This document shows positions 29,901-42,331 of a stretch of 64,000 bases of DNA, one piece after another. The position numbers and the translations under genes are program-made. The stretch spans positions 56,521,498-56,585,497 of the forward strand of contig OZ038378.1 in assembly GCA_964036045.1 (NCBI GenBank). Reading direction: 5' to 3'. The notes under the pieces are model-generated. The model did no database searches. It had not been told where the DNA came from and was given only the letters and a program-made list of their open reading frames with translations. The DNA comes from Eutreptiella sp. 'Long Island Sound 2002' (lineage: Eukaryota > Euglenozoa > Euglenophyceae > Eutreptiales > Eutreptiaceae). Every line of letters starts with the position of its first letter. Position 1 is the stretch's first letter.

Positions 29901-32900
29901 AAGTGGCTACGTCACCCCTGCCGTCTCGGGGATCCCCACCGCTGCATAGCTGGGGGGGAAATGAGAAGTGGCCCACTTGTGGGCAAAGTGGCTACGTCAC
30001 CCCTGCCGTCTCGGGGATCCCCACCGCTTCAGAGCGGGGGGTGAAATCAGAAGTGGCCCACAAGTGGGCAAAGTGGCTACGTCACCCCTGCCGTCTCGGG
30101 GATCCCCACCGCTTCAGAGCTGGGGGGCAAATCAGAAGTGGCCCACTTGTGGGCAAAGTGGCTACGTCACCCCTGCCGTCTCGGGGATCCCCACCGCTTC
30201 ACAGCGGGGGGGAAAATCAGAAGTGGCCCACAAGTGGGCAAAGTGGCTACGTCACCCCTGCCGTCTCGGGGATCCCCACCGCTTCAGAGCTGGGGGGGAA
30301 ATCAGAAGTGGCCCACTTGTGGGCAAAGTGGCTACGTCACCCCTGCCGTCTCGGGGATCCCCACCGCTTCAGAGCGGGGGGGAAAATCAGAAGTGGCCAA
30401 CAAGTGGGCAAAGTGGCTACGTCACCCCTGCCATCTCGGGGATCCCAAGTGCTGCAGAGCGGGGGGGGGAAATCAGAAGTGGCCCACAAGTGGGCAAAGT
30501 GGCTACGTCACCCCTGCCGTCTCGGGGATCCCCACCGCTGCAGAGCGGGGGGAAAATCACAAGTGGCCCACTTGTGGGCAAAGTGGCTACGTCACCCCTG
30601 CCGTCTCGGGGGCCCCGACTGCTTCAGAGCGGGGGCAAAATCAGAAGTGGCCCACTTGTGGGCAAAGTGGCTACGTCACCCCTGCCGTCTCGGGGATCCT
30701 CACCGCTGCACAGCGGGGGGGGAAATCAGAAGTGGCCCACTTGTGGGCAAAGGGGCTACGTCACCCCTGCCGTCTCGGGGATCCCGACCGCTGCAGAGCG
30801 GGGGGGGGAAATCAGAAGTGGCCCACTTGTGGGCAAAGTGGCTACGTCACCCCTGCCGTCTCGGGGATCCCCACCGCTTCAGAGCGGGGGGGGAAATCAG
30901 AAGTGGCCCACAAATGGGCAAAGTGGCTACGTCACCCCTGCCGTCTCGGGGATCCCCACCGCTGCAGAGCGGGGGGGGAAATCATAAGTGGCCCACTTGT
31001 GGGCAAAGTGGCTACGTCACCCCTGCCGCCTCGGGGATCCCCACCGCTGCACAGCGGGGGGGGAAATCAGAAGTGGCCCACAAGTGGGCAAAGTGGCTAC
31101 ATCACCCCGCCGTCTCGGGGATCCCCACCGCTTCACAGCGGGGGGGGAAATTAGAAGTGGCCCACAAGTGGGCAAAGTGGCTACGTCACCCCTGCCGTCT
31201 CGGGGATCCCCACCGCTGCATAGCTGGGGGGGAAATCAGAAGTGGCCCACTTGTGGGCAAAGTGGCTACGTCACCCCTGCCGTCTCGGGGATCCCCACCG
31301 CTTCAGAGCGGGGGGTGAAATCAGAAGTGGCCCACAAGTGGGCAAAGTGGCTACGTCACCCCTGCCGTCTCGGGGATCCCCACCGCTTCAGAGCTGGGGG
31401 GGAAATCAGAAGTGGCCCACTTGTGGGCAAAGTGGCTACGTCACCCCTGCCGTCTCGGGGATCCCCACCGCTTCACAGCGGGGGGAAAAATCAGAAGTGG
31501 CCCACAAGTGGGCAAAGTGGCTACGTCACCCCTGCCGTCTCGGGGATCCCCACCGCTTCAGAGCTGGGGGGGAAATCAGAAGTGGCCCACTTGTGGGCAA
31601 AGTGGCTACGTCACCCCTGCCGTCTCGGGGATCCCCACCGCTTCAGAGCGGGGGGGAAAATCAGAAGTGGCCAACAAGTGGGCAAAGTGGCTACGTCACC
31701 CCTGCCGTCTCGGGGATCCCAAGTGCTGCAGAGCGGGGGGGGAAATCAGAGGTGGCCCACAAGTGGGCAAAGTGGCTACGTCACCCCTGCCGTCTCGGGG
31801 ATCCCCACCGCTGCAAAGCGGGGGGAAAATCACAAGTGGCCCACTTGTGGGCAAAGTGGCTACGTCACCCCTGCCGTCTCGGGGGCCCCGACTGCTTCAG
31901 AGCGGGGGCAAAATCAGAAGTGGCCCACTTGTGGGCAAAGTGGCTGCGTCACCCCTGCCGTCTCGGGGATCCCCACCGCTGCACAGCGGGGGGGGAAATC
32001 AGAAGTGGCCCACTTGTGGGCAAAGGGGCTACGTCACCCCTGCCGTCTCGGGGATCCCCACCGCTGCAGAGCGGGGGGGGGGAATCAGAAGTGGCCCACA
32101 AGTGGGCAAAGTGGCTACGTCACCCCTGCCGTCTCGGGGATCCCCACCGCTTCAGAGCTGGGGGGGAAATCAGAAGTGGCCCACTTGTGGGCAAAGTGGC
32201 TACGTCACCCCTGCCGTCTCGGGGATCCCCACCGCTTCAGAGCGGGGGGGAAAATCAGAAGTGGCCAACAAGTGGGCAAAGTGGCTACGTCACCCCTGCC
32301 ATCTCGGGGATCCCAAGTGCTGCAGAGCGGGGGGGGAAATCAGAAGTGGCCCACAAGTGGGCAAAGTGGCTACGTCACCCCTGCCGTCTCGGGGATCCCC
32401 ACCGCTGCAGAGCGGGGGGAAAATCACAAGTGGCCCACTTGTGGGCAAAGTGGCTACGTCACCCCTGCCGTCTCGGGGATCCCCACCGCTGCACAGCGGG
32501 GGGGGAAATCAGAAGTGGCCCACTTGTGGGCAAAGGGGCTACGTCACCCCTGCCGTCTCGGGGATCCCCACCGCTGCAGAGCGGGGGGGGGAAATCAGAA
32601 GTGGCCCACTTGTGGGCAAAGTGGCTACGTCACCCCTGCCGTCTCGGGGATCCCCACCGCTTCAGAGCGGGGGGGGAAATCAGAAGTGGCCCACAAATGG
32701 GCAAAGTGGCTACGTCACCCCTGCCGTCTCGGGGATCCCCACCGCTGCAGAGCGGGGGGGGAAATCAGAAGTGGCCCACTTGTGGGCAAAGTGGCTACGT
32801 CACCCCTGCCGCCTCGGGGATCCCCACCGCTGCACAGCGGGGGGGGAAATCAGAGGTGGCCCACAAGTGGGCAAAGTGGCTACATCACCCCGCCGTCTCG

Positions 32901-35900
32901 GGGATCCCCACCGCTTTACAGCGGGGGGGGGAAATTAGAAGTGGCCCACAAGTGGGCAAAGTGGCTACGTCACCCCTGCCGTCTCGGGGATCCCCACCGC
33001 TGCATAGCTGGGGGGGAAATCAGAAGTGGCCCACTTGTGGGCAAAGTGGCTACGTCACCCCTGCCGTCTCGGGGATCCCCACCGCTTCAGAGCGGGGGGT
33101 GAAATCAGAAGTGGCCCACAAGTGGGCAAAGTGGCTACGTCACCCCTGCCGTCTCGGGGATCCCCACCGCTTCAGAGCTGGGGGGGAAATCAGAAGTGGC
33201 CCACTTGTGGGCAAAGTGGCTACGTCACCCCTGCCGTCTCGGGGATCCCCACCGCTTCACAGCGGGGGGAAAAATCAGAAGTGGCCCACAAGTGGGCAAA
33301 GTGGCTACGTCACCCCTGCCGTCTCGGGGATCCCCACCGCTTCAGAGCTGGGGGGGAAATCAGAAGTGGCCCACTTGTGGGCAAAGTGGCTACGTCACCC
33401 CTGCCGTCTCGGGGATCCCCACCGCTTCAGAGCGGGGGGGAAAATCAGAAGTGGCCAACAAGTGGGCAAAGTGGCTACGTCACCCCTGCCGTCTCGGGGA
33501 TCCCAAGTGCTGCAGAGCGGGGGGGGAAATCAGAGGTGGCCCACAAGTGGGCAAAGTGGCTACGTCACCCCTGCCGTCTCGGGGATCCCCACCGCTGCAG
33601 AGCGGGGGGAAAATCACAAGTGGCCCACTTGTGGGCAAAGTGGCTACGTCACCCCTGCCGTCTCGGGGGCCCCGACTGCTTCAGAGCGGGGGCAAAATCA
33701 GAAGTGGCCCACTTGTGGGCAAAGTGGCTGCGTCACCCCTGCCGTCTCGGGGATCCCCACCGCTGCACAGCGGGGGGAGAAATCAGAAGTGGCCCACTTG
33801 TGGGCAAAGGGGCTACGTCACCCCTGCCGTCTCGGGGATCCCCACCGCTGCAGAGCGGGGGGGGGGAATCAGAAGTGGCCCACTTGTGGGCAAAGTGGCT
33901 ACGTCACCCCTGCAGTCTCGGGGATCCCCACCGCTTCAGAGCGGGGGGGGAAATCAGAAGTGGCCCACAAATGGGCAAAGTGGCTACGTCACCCCTGCCG
34001 TCTCGGGGATCCCCACCGCTTCACAGCGGGGGGAAAAATCAGAAGTGGCCCACAAGTGGGCAAAGTGGCTACGTCACCCCTGCCGTCTCGGGGATCCCCA
34101 CCGCTTCAAAGCTGGGAGGGAAATCAGAAGTGGCCCACTTGTGGGCAAAGTGGCTACGTCACCCCTGCCGTCTCGGGGATCCCCACCGCTTCAGAGCGGG
34201 GGGGAAAATCAGAAGTGGCCAACAAGTGGGCAAAGTGGCTACGTCACCCCTGCCGTCTCGGGGATCCCAAGTGCTGCAGAGCGGGGGGGGAAATCAGAGG
34301 TGGCCCACAAGTGGGCAAAGTGGCTACGTCACCCCTGCCGTCTCGGGGATCCCCACCGCTGCAGAGCGGGGGGGGAAATCAGAAGTGGCCCACAAGTGGG
34401 CAAAGTGGCTACATCACCCAGCCGTCTCGGGGATCCCCACCGCTTCACAGCGGGGGGGGAAATTAGAAGTGGCCCACAAGTGGGCAAAGTGGCTACGTCA
34501 CCCCTGCCGTCTCGGGGATCCCCACCGCTGCATAGCTGGGGGGGAAATCAGAAGTGGCCCACTTGTGGGCAAAGTGGCTACGTCACCCCTGCCGTCTCGG
34601 GGATCCCCACCGCTTCAGAGCGGGGGGTGAAATCAGAAGTGGCCCACAAGTGGGCAAAGTGGCTACGTCACCCCTGCCGTCTCGGGGATCCCCACCGCTT
34701 CAGAGCTGGGGGGGAAATCAGAAGTGGCCCACTTGTGGGCAAGTGGCTACGTCACCCCTGCCGTCTCGGGGATCCCCACCGCTTCACAGCGGGGGGAAAA
34801 ATCAGAAGTGGCCCACAAGTGGGCACAGTGGCTACGTCACCCCTGCCGTCTCGGGGATCCCCACCGCTTCAGAGCTGGGGGGGAAATCAGAAGTGGCCCA
34901 CTTGTGGGCAAAGTGGCTACGTCACCCCTGCCGTCTCGGGGATCCCCACCGCTTCAGAGCGGGGGGGAAAATCAGAAGTGGCCAACAAGTGGGCAAAGTG
35001 GCTACGTCACCCCTGCCGTCTCGGGGATCCCAAGTGCTGCAGAGCGGGGGGGGAAATCAGAGGTGGCCCACAAGTGGGCAAAGTGGCTACGTCACCCTTG
35101 CCGTCTCGGGGATCCCCACCGCTGCAGAGCGGGGGGAAAATCACAAGTGGCCCACTTGTGGGCAAAGTGGCTACGTCACCCCTGCCGTCTCGGGGGCCCC
35201 GACTGCTTCAGAGCGGGGGCAAAATCAGAAGTGGCCCACTTGTGGGCAAAGTGGCTACGTCACCCCTGCCGTCTCGGGGATCCCCACCGCTGCACAGCGG
35301 GGGGGGAAATCAGAAGTGGCCCACTTGTGGGCAAAGGGGCTACGTCACCCCTGCCGTCTCGGGGATCCCCACCGCTGCAGAGCGGGGGGGGGAAATCAGA
35401 AGTGGCCCACTTATGGGCAAAGTGGCTACGTCACCCCTGCCGTCTCGGGGATCCCCACCGCTTCAGAGCGGGGGGGGAAAATCAGAAGTGGCCCACAAAT
35501 GGGCAAAGTGGCTACGTCACCCCTGCCGTCTCGGGGATCCCCACCGCTGCAGAGCGGGGGGGGAAATCAGAAGTGGCCCACTTGTGGGCAAAGTGGCTAC
35601 GTCACCCCTGCCGCCTCGGGGATCCCCACCGCTGCACAGCGGGGGGGGAAATCAGAAGTGGCCCACAAGTGGGCAAAGTGGCTACATCACCCCGCCGTCT
35701 CGGGGATCCCCACCGCTTCACAGCGGGGGGGGGAATTAGAAGTGGCCCACAAGTGGGCAAAGTGGCTACGTCACCCCTGCCGTCTCGGGGATCCCAAGTG
35801 CTGCAGAGCGGGGGGGGAAATCAGAGGTGGCCCACAAGTGGGCAAAGTGGCTACGTCACCCTTGCCGTCTCGGGGATCCCCACCGCTGCAGAGCGGGGGG

Positions 35901-38250
35901 AAAATCACAAGTGGCCCACTTGTGGGCAAAGTGGCTACGTCACCCCTGCCGTCTCGGGGGCCCCGACTGATTCAGAGCGGGGGCAAAATCAGAAGTGGCC
36001 CACTTGTGGGCAAAGTGGCTACGTCACCCCTGCCGTCTCGGGGATCCCCACCGCTGCACAGCGGGGGGGGAAATCAGAAGTGGCCCACTTGTGGGCAAAG
36101 GGGCTACGTCACCCCTACCGTCTCGGGGATCCCCACCGCTGCAGAGCGGGGGGGGGAAATCAGAAGTGGCCCACTTGTGGGCAAAGTGGCTACGTCACCC
36201 CTGCCGTCTCGGGGATCCCCACCGCTTCAGAGCGGGGGGGGAAATCAGAAGTGGCCCACAAATGGGCAAAGTGGCTACGTCACCCCTGCCGTCTCGGGGA
36301 TCCCCACCGCTGCAGAGCGGGGGGGGAAATCAGAAGTGGCCCACTTGTGGGCAAAGTGGCTACGTCAACCCTGCCGCCTCGGGGATCCCCACCGCTGCAC
36401 AGCGGGGGGGGAAATCAGAAGTGGCCCACAAGTGGGCAAAGTGGCTACATCACCCCGCCGTCTCGGGGATCCCCACCGCTTCACAGCGGGGGGGGAAATT
36501 AGAAGTGGCCCACAAGTGGGCAAAGTGGCTACGTCACCCCTGCCGTCTCGGGGATCCCCACCGCTGCATAGCTGGGGGGGAAATCAGAAGTGGCCCACAA
36601 ATGGGCAAAGTGGCTACGTCACCCCTGCCGTCTCGGGGATCCCCACCGCTTCAGAGCGGGGGGTGAAATCAGAAGTGGCCCACAAGTGGGCAAAGTGGCT
36701 ACGTCACCCCTGCCGTCTCGGGGATCCCCACCGCTTCAGAGCTGGGGGGGAAATCAGAAGTGGCCCACTTGTGGGCAAAGTGGCTACGTCACCCCTGCCG
36801 TCTCGGGGATCCCCACCGCTTCACAGCGGGGGGAAAAATCAGAAGTGGCCCACAAGTGGGCAAAGTGGCTACGTCACCCCTGCCGTCTCGGGGATCCCCA
36901 GCGCTTCAGAGCTGGGGGGGAAATCAGAAGTGGCCCACTTGTGGGCAAAGTGGCTACGTCACCCCTGCCGTCTCGGGGATCCCCACCGCTTCAGAGCGGG
37001 GGGGAAAATCACAAGTGGCCCACTTGTGGGCAAAGTGGCTACGTCACCCCTGCCGTCTCGGGGATCCCAAGTGCTGCAGAGCGGGGGGGGAAATCAGAGG
37101 TGGCCCACAAGTGGGCAAAGTGGCTACGTCACCCCTGCCGTCTCGGGGATCCCCACCGCTGCAGAGCGGGGGGAAAATCACAAGTGGCCCACTTGTGGGC
37201 AAAGTGGCTACGTCACCCCTGCCGTCTCGGGGGCCCCGACTGCTTCAGAGCGGGGGCAAAATCAGAAGTGGCCCACTTGTGGGCAAAGTGGCTACGTCAC
37301 CCCTGCCGTCTCGGGGATCCCCACCGCTGCACAGCGGGGGGGGAAATCAGAAGTGGCCCACTTGTGGGCTAAGGGGCTACGTCACCCCTGCCGTCTCGGG
37401 GATCCCCACCGCTGCAGAGCGGGGGGAGGAAATCAGAAGTGGCCCACTTGTGGGCAAAGTGGCTACGTCACCCCTGCCGTCTCGGGGATCCCCACCGCTT
37501 CAGAGCGGGGGGGGAAATCAGAAGTGGCCCACAAATGGGCAAAGTGGCTACGTCACCCCTGCCGTCTCGGGGATCCCCACCGCTTCACAGCGGGGGGAAA
37601 AATCAGAAGTGGCCCACAAGTGGGCAAAGTGGCTACGTCACCCCTGCCGTCTCGGGGATCCCCACCGCTTCAGAGCTGGGGGGGAAATCAGAAGTGGCCC
37701 ACTTGTGGGCAAAGTGGCTACGTCACCCCTGCCGTCTCGGGGATCCCCACCGCTTCAGAGCTGGGGGGGAAATCAGAAGTGGCCAACAAGTGGGCAAAGT
37801 GGCTACGTCACCCCTGCCGTCTCGGGGATCCCAAGTGCTGCAGAGCGGGGGGGGAAATCAGAAGTGGCCCACAAGTGGGCAAAGTGGCTATGTCACCCCT
37901 GCCGTCTCGGGGATCCCCACCGCTTCAGAGCTGGGGGGGAAATCAGAAGTGGCCCACAAGTGGGCAAAGTGGCTACGTCACCCCTGCCGTCTCGGGGATC
38001 CCCACCGCTTCAGAGCGGGGGGGGAAATCAGAAGTGGCCAACAAGTGGGCAAAGTGGCTACGTCACCCCTGCCGTCTCGGGGATCCCAAGTGCTGCATAG
38101 CTGGGGGGGAAATCAGAGGTGGCCCACAAGTGGGCAAAGTGGCTACGTCACCCCTGCCGTCTCGGGGATCCCCACCGCTGCAGAGCGGGGGGAAAATCAC
38201 AAGTGGCCCACTTGTGGGCAAAGTGGCTACGTCACCCCTGCCGTCTCGGG

Positions 38251-41200
38251 GGCCCCGACTGCTTCAGAGCGGGGGCAAAATCAGAAGTGGCCCATTTGTG
38301 GGCAAAGTGGCTACGTCACCCCTGCCGTCTCGGGGATCCCCACCGCTGCACAGCGGGGGGGGAAATCAGAAGTGGCCCAGTTGTGGGCAAAGGGGCTACG
38401 TCACCCCTGCCGTCTCGGGGATCCCCACCGCTGCAGAGCGGGGGGGGGAAATCAGAAGTGGCCCACTTGTGGGCAAAGTGGCTACGTCACCCCTGCCGTC
38501 TCGGGGATCCCCACCGCTTCAGAGCGGGGGGGGAAATCAGAAGTGGCCCACAAATGGGCAAAGTGGCTACGTCACCCCTGCCGTCTCGGGGATCCCCACC
38601 GCTGCAGAGCGGGGGGGGAAATCAGAAGTGGCCCACTTGTGGGCAAAGTGGCTACGTCACCCCTGCCGCCTCGGGGATCCCCACCGCTGCACAGCGGGGG
38701 GGGAAATCAGAAGTGGCCCACAAGTGGGCAAAGTGGCTACATCACCCCGCCGTCTCGGGGATCCCCACCGCTTCACAGCGGGGGGGGAAATTAGAAGTGG
38801 CCCACAAGTGGGCAAAGTGGCTACGTCACCCCTGCCGTCTCGGGGATCCCCACCGCTGCATAGCTGGGGGGGAAATCAGAAGTGGCCCACTTGTGGGCAA
38901 AGTGGCTACGTCACCCCTGCCGTCTCGGGGATCCCCACCGCTTCAGAGCGGGGGGTGAAATCAGAAGTGGCCCACAAGTGGGCAAAGTGGCTACGTCACC
39001 CCTGCCGTCTCGGGGATCCCCAGCGCTTCAGAGCTGGGGGGGAAATCAGAAGTGGCCCACTTGTGGGCAAAGTGGCTACGTCACCCCTGCCGTCTCGGGG
39101 ATCCCCACCGCTTCACAGCGGGGGGAAAAATCAGAAGTGGCCCACAAGTGGGCAAAGTGGCTACGTCACCCCTGCCGTCTCAGGGATCCCCACCGCTTCA
39201 GAGCTGGGGGGGAAATCAGAAGCGGCCCACTTGTGGGCAAAGTGGCTACGTCACCCCTGCCGCCTCGGGGATCCCCACCGCTGCAGAGCGGGGGGGGGGA
39301 AATCAGAAGTGGCCCACTTGTGGGCAAAGTGGCTACGTCACCCCTGCCGCCTCGGGGATCCCCACCGCTTCAGAGCGGGGGGGGAAATCAGAAGTGGCCA
39401 ACAAGTGGGCAAAGTGGCTACGTCACCCCTGCCGTCTCGGGGATCCCAAGTGCTGCATAGCTGGGGGGGAAATCAGAGGTGGCCCACAAGTGGGCAAAGT
39501 GGCTACGTCACCCCTGCCGTCTCGGGGATCCCCACCGCTGCAGAGCGGGGGGAAAATCACAAGTGGCCCACTTGTGGGCAAAGTGGCTACGTCACCCCTG
39601 CCGTCTCGGGGGCCCCGACTGCTTCAGAGCGGGGGCAAAATCAGAAGTGGCCCATTTGTGGGCAAAGTGGCTACGTCACCCCTGCCGTCTCGGGGATCCC
39701 CACCGCTGCACAGCGGGGGGGGAAATCAGAAGTGGCCCAGTTGTGGGCAAAGGGGCTACGTCACCCCTGCCGTCTCGGGGATCCCCACCGCTGCAGAGCG
39801 GGGGGGGGAAATCAGAAGTGGCCCACTTGTGGGCAAAGTGGCTACGTCACCCCTGCCGTCTCGGGGATCCCCACCGCTTCAGAGCGGGGGGGGAAATCAG
39901 AAGTGGCCCACAAATGGGCAAAGTGGCTACGTCACCCCTGCCGTCTCGGGGATCCCCACCGCTGCAGAGCGGGGGGGGAAATCAGAAGTGGCCCACTTGT
40001 GGGCAAAGTGGCTACGTCACCCCTGCCGCCTCGGGGATCCCCACCGCTGCACAGCGGGGGGGGAAATCAGAAGTGGCCCACAAGTGGGCAAAGTGGCTAC
40101 ATCACCCCGCCGTCTCGGGGATCCCCACCGCTTCACAGCGGGGGGGGAAATTAGAAGTGGCCCACAAGTGGGCAAAGTGGCTACGTCACCCCTGCCGTCT
40201 CGGGGATCCCCACCGCTGCATAGCTGGGGGGGAAATCAGAAGTGGCCCACTTGTGGGCAAAGTGGCTACGTCACCCCTGCCGTCTCGGGGATCCCCACCG
40301 CTTCAGAGCGGGGGGTGAAATCAGAAGGGGCCCACAAGTGGGCAAAGTGGCTACGTCACCCCTGCCGTCTCGGGGATCCCCACCGCTTCAGAGCTGGGGG
40401 GGAAATCAGAAGTGGCCCACTTGTGGGCAAAGTGGCTACGTCACCCCTGCCGTCTCGGGGATCCCCACCGCTTCACAGCGGGGGGAAAAATCAGAAGTGG
40501 CCCACAAGTGGGCAAAGTGGCTACGTCACCCCTGCCGTCTCAGGGATCCCCACCGCTTCAGAGCTGGGGGGGAAATCAGAAGTGGCCCACTTGTGGGCAA
40601 AGTGGCTACGTCACCCCTGCCGCCTCGGGGATCCCCACCGCTGCAGAGCGGGGAAGGGGAAATCAGAAGTGGCCCACTTGTGGGCAAAGTGGCTACGTCA
40701 CCCCTGCCGCCTCGGGGATCCCCACCGCTTCAGAGCGGGGGGGGAAATCAGAAGTGGCCAACAAGTGGGCAAAGTGGCTACGTCACCCCTGCCGTCTCGG
40801 GGATCCCAAGTGCTGCAGAGCGGGGGGGGAAATCAGAGGTGGCCCACAAGTGGGCAAAGTGGCTACGTCACCCCTGCCGTCTCGGGGATCCCCACCGCTG
40901 CAGAGCGGGGGGAAAATCACAAGTGGCCCACTTGTGGGCAAAGTGGCTACGTCACCCCTGCCGTCTCGGGGGCCCCGACTGCTTCAGAGCGGGGGCAAAA
41001 TCAGAAGTGGCCCACTTGTGGGCAAAGTGGCTACGTCACCCCTGCCGTCTCGGGGATCCCCACCGCTGCACAGCGGGGGGGGAAATCAGAAGTGGCCCAC
41101 TTGTGGGCAAAGTGGCTACGTCACCCCTGCCGTCTCGGGGATCCCCACCGCTGCAGAGCGGGGGGGGGGGAAATCAGAAGTGGCCCACTTGTGGGCAAAG

Positions 41201-42331
41201 TGGCTACGTCACCCCTGCCGTCTCGGGGATCCCCATGCTTCAGAGCGCGGGGGGAAATCAGAAGTGGCCCACAAATGGGCAAAGTGGCTACGTCACCCCT
41301 GCCGTCTCGGGGATCCCCACCGCTGCAGAGCGGGGGGGGAAATCAGAAGTGGCCCACAAATGGGCAAAGTGGCTACGTCACCCCTGCCGCCTCGGGGATC
41401 CCCACCGCTGCAGAGCGGGGGGGGAAATCAGAAGTGGCCCACAAGTGGGCAAAGTGGCTACGTCACCAATGCCGTCTCGGGGATCCCCACCGCTTCAGAG
41501 CGGGGGGGGAAATCAGAAGTGGCCCACAAATGGGCAAGTTGGCTACGTCAACCCTGCCGTCTCGGGGATCCCCACCGCTTCAAGGCGGGGGGGGAAATCA
41601 GAAGTGGCCCACTTATGGGCAAAGTGGCTACGTCACCCCTGCCGTCTCGGGGATCCCCACCGCTGCAGAGCGGGGGGGGAAATTAGAAGTGGCCCACTTG
41701 TGGGCAAAGTGGCTACGTCACCCCTGCCGCCTCGGGGATCCCCACCGCTGCAGGCGGGGGGGGAAATCAGAAGTGGCCCACAAGTGGGCAAAGTGGCTAC
41801 ATCACCCCGCCGTCTCGGGGATCCCCACCGCTTCACAGCGGGGGGGGGAAATTAGAAGTGGCCCACAAGTGGGCAAAGTGGCTACATCACCCCTGCCGTC
41901 TCGGGGATCCCCACCGCTGCATAGCTGGGGGGGAAATCAGAAGTGGCCCACTTGTGGGCAAAGTGGCTACGTCACCCCTGCCGTCTCGGGGATCCCCACC
42001 GCTTCAGAGCGGGGGGTGAAATCAGAAGTGGCCCACAAGTGGGCAAAGTGGCTACGTCACCCCTGCCGTCTCGGGGATCCCCACCGCTTCAGAGCTGGGG
42101 GGGAAATCAGAAGTGGCCCACTTGTGGGCAAAGTCGCTACGTCACCCCTGCCGTCTCGGGGATCCCCACCGCTTCACAGCGGGGGGAAAAATCAGAACTG
42201 GCCCACAAGTGGGCAAAGTGGCTACGTCACCCCTGCCGTCGCGGGGATCCCCACCGCTTCAGAGCTGGGGGGGAAATCAGAAGTGGCCCACTTGTGGGCA
42301 AAGTGGCTACGTCACCCCTGCCGTCTCGGGG
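38251..42331. repeat. Higher-order repeat of 16 units (1,360 bp)
   Basis: The rare variant GGCCCCGACT begins at 38251, 39611, 40971 and 42331, exactly 1,360 bp apart each time. The first two copies also share the private variants CCCATTTGTGGG (38291, 39651) and CCCAGTTGTGGG (38377, 39737), so they are the most recent duplication. The same marker elsewhere in the array (about 28147-37226) is spaced by other multiples of 85. Confidence 0.9.
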
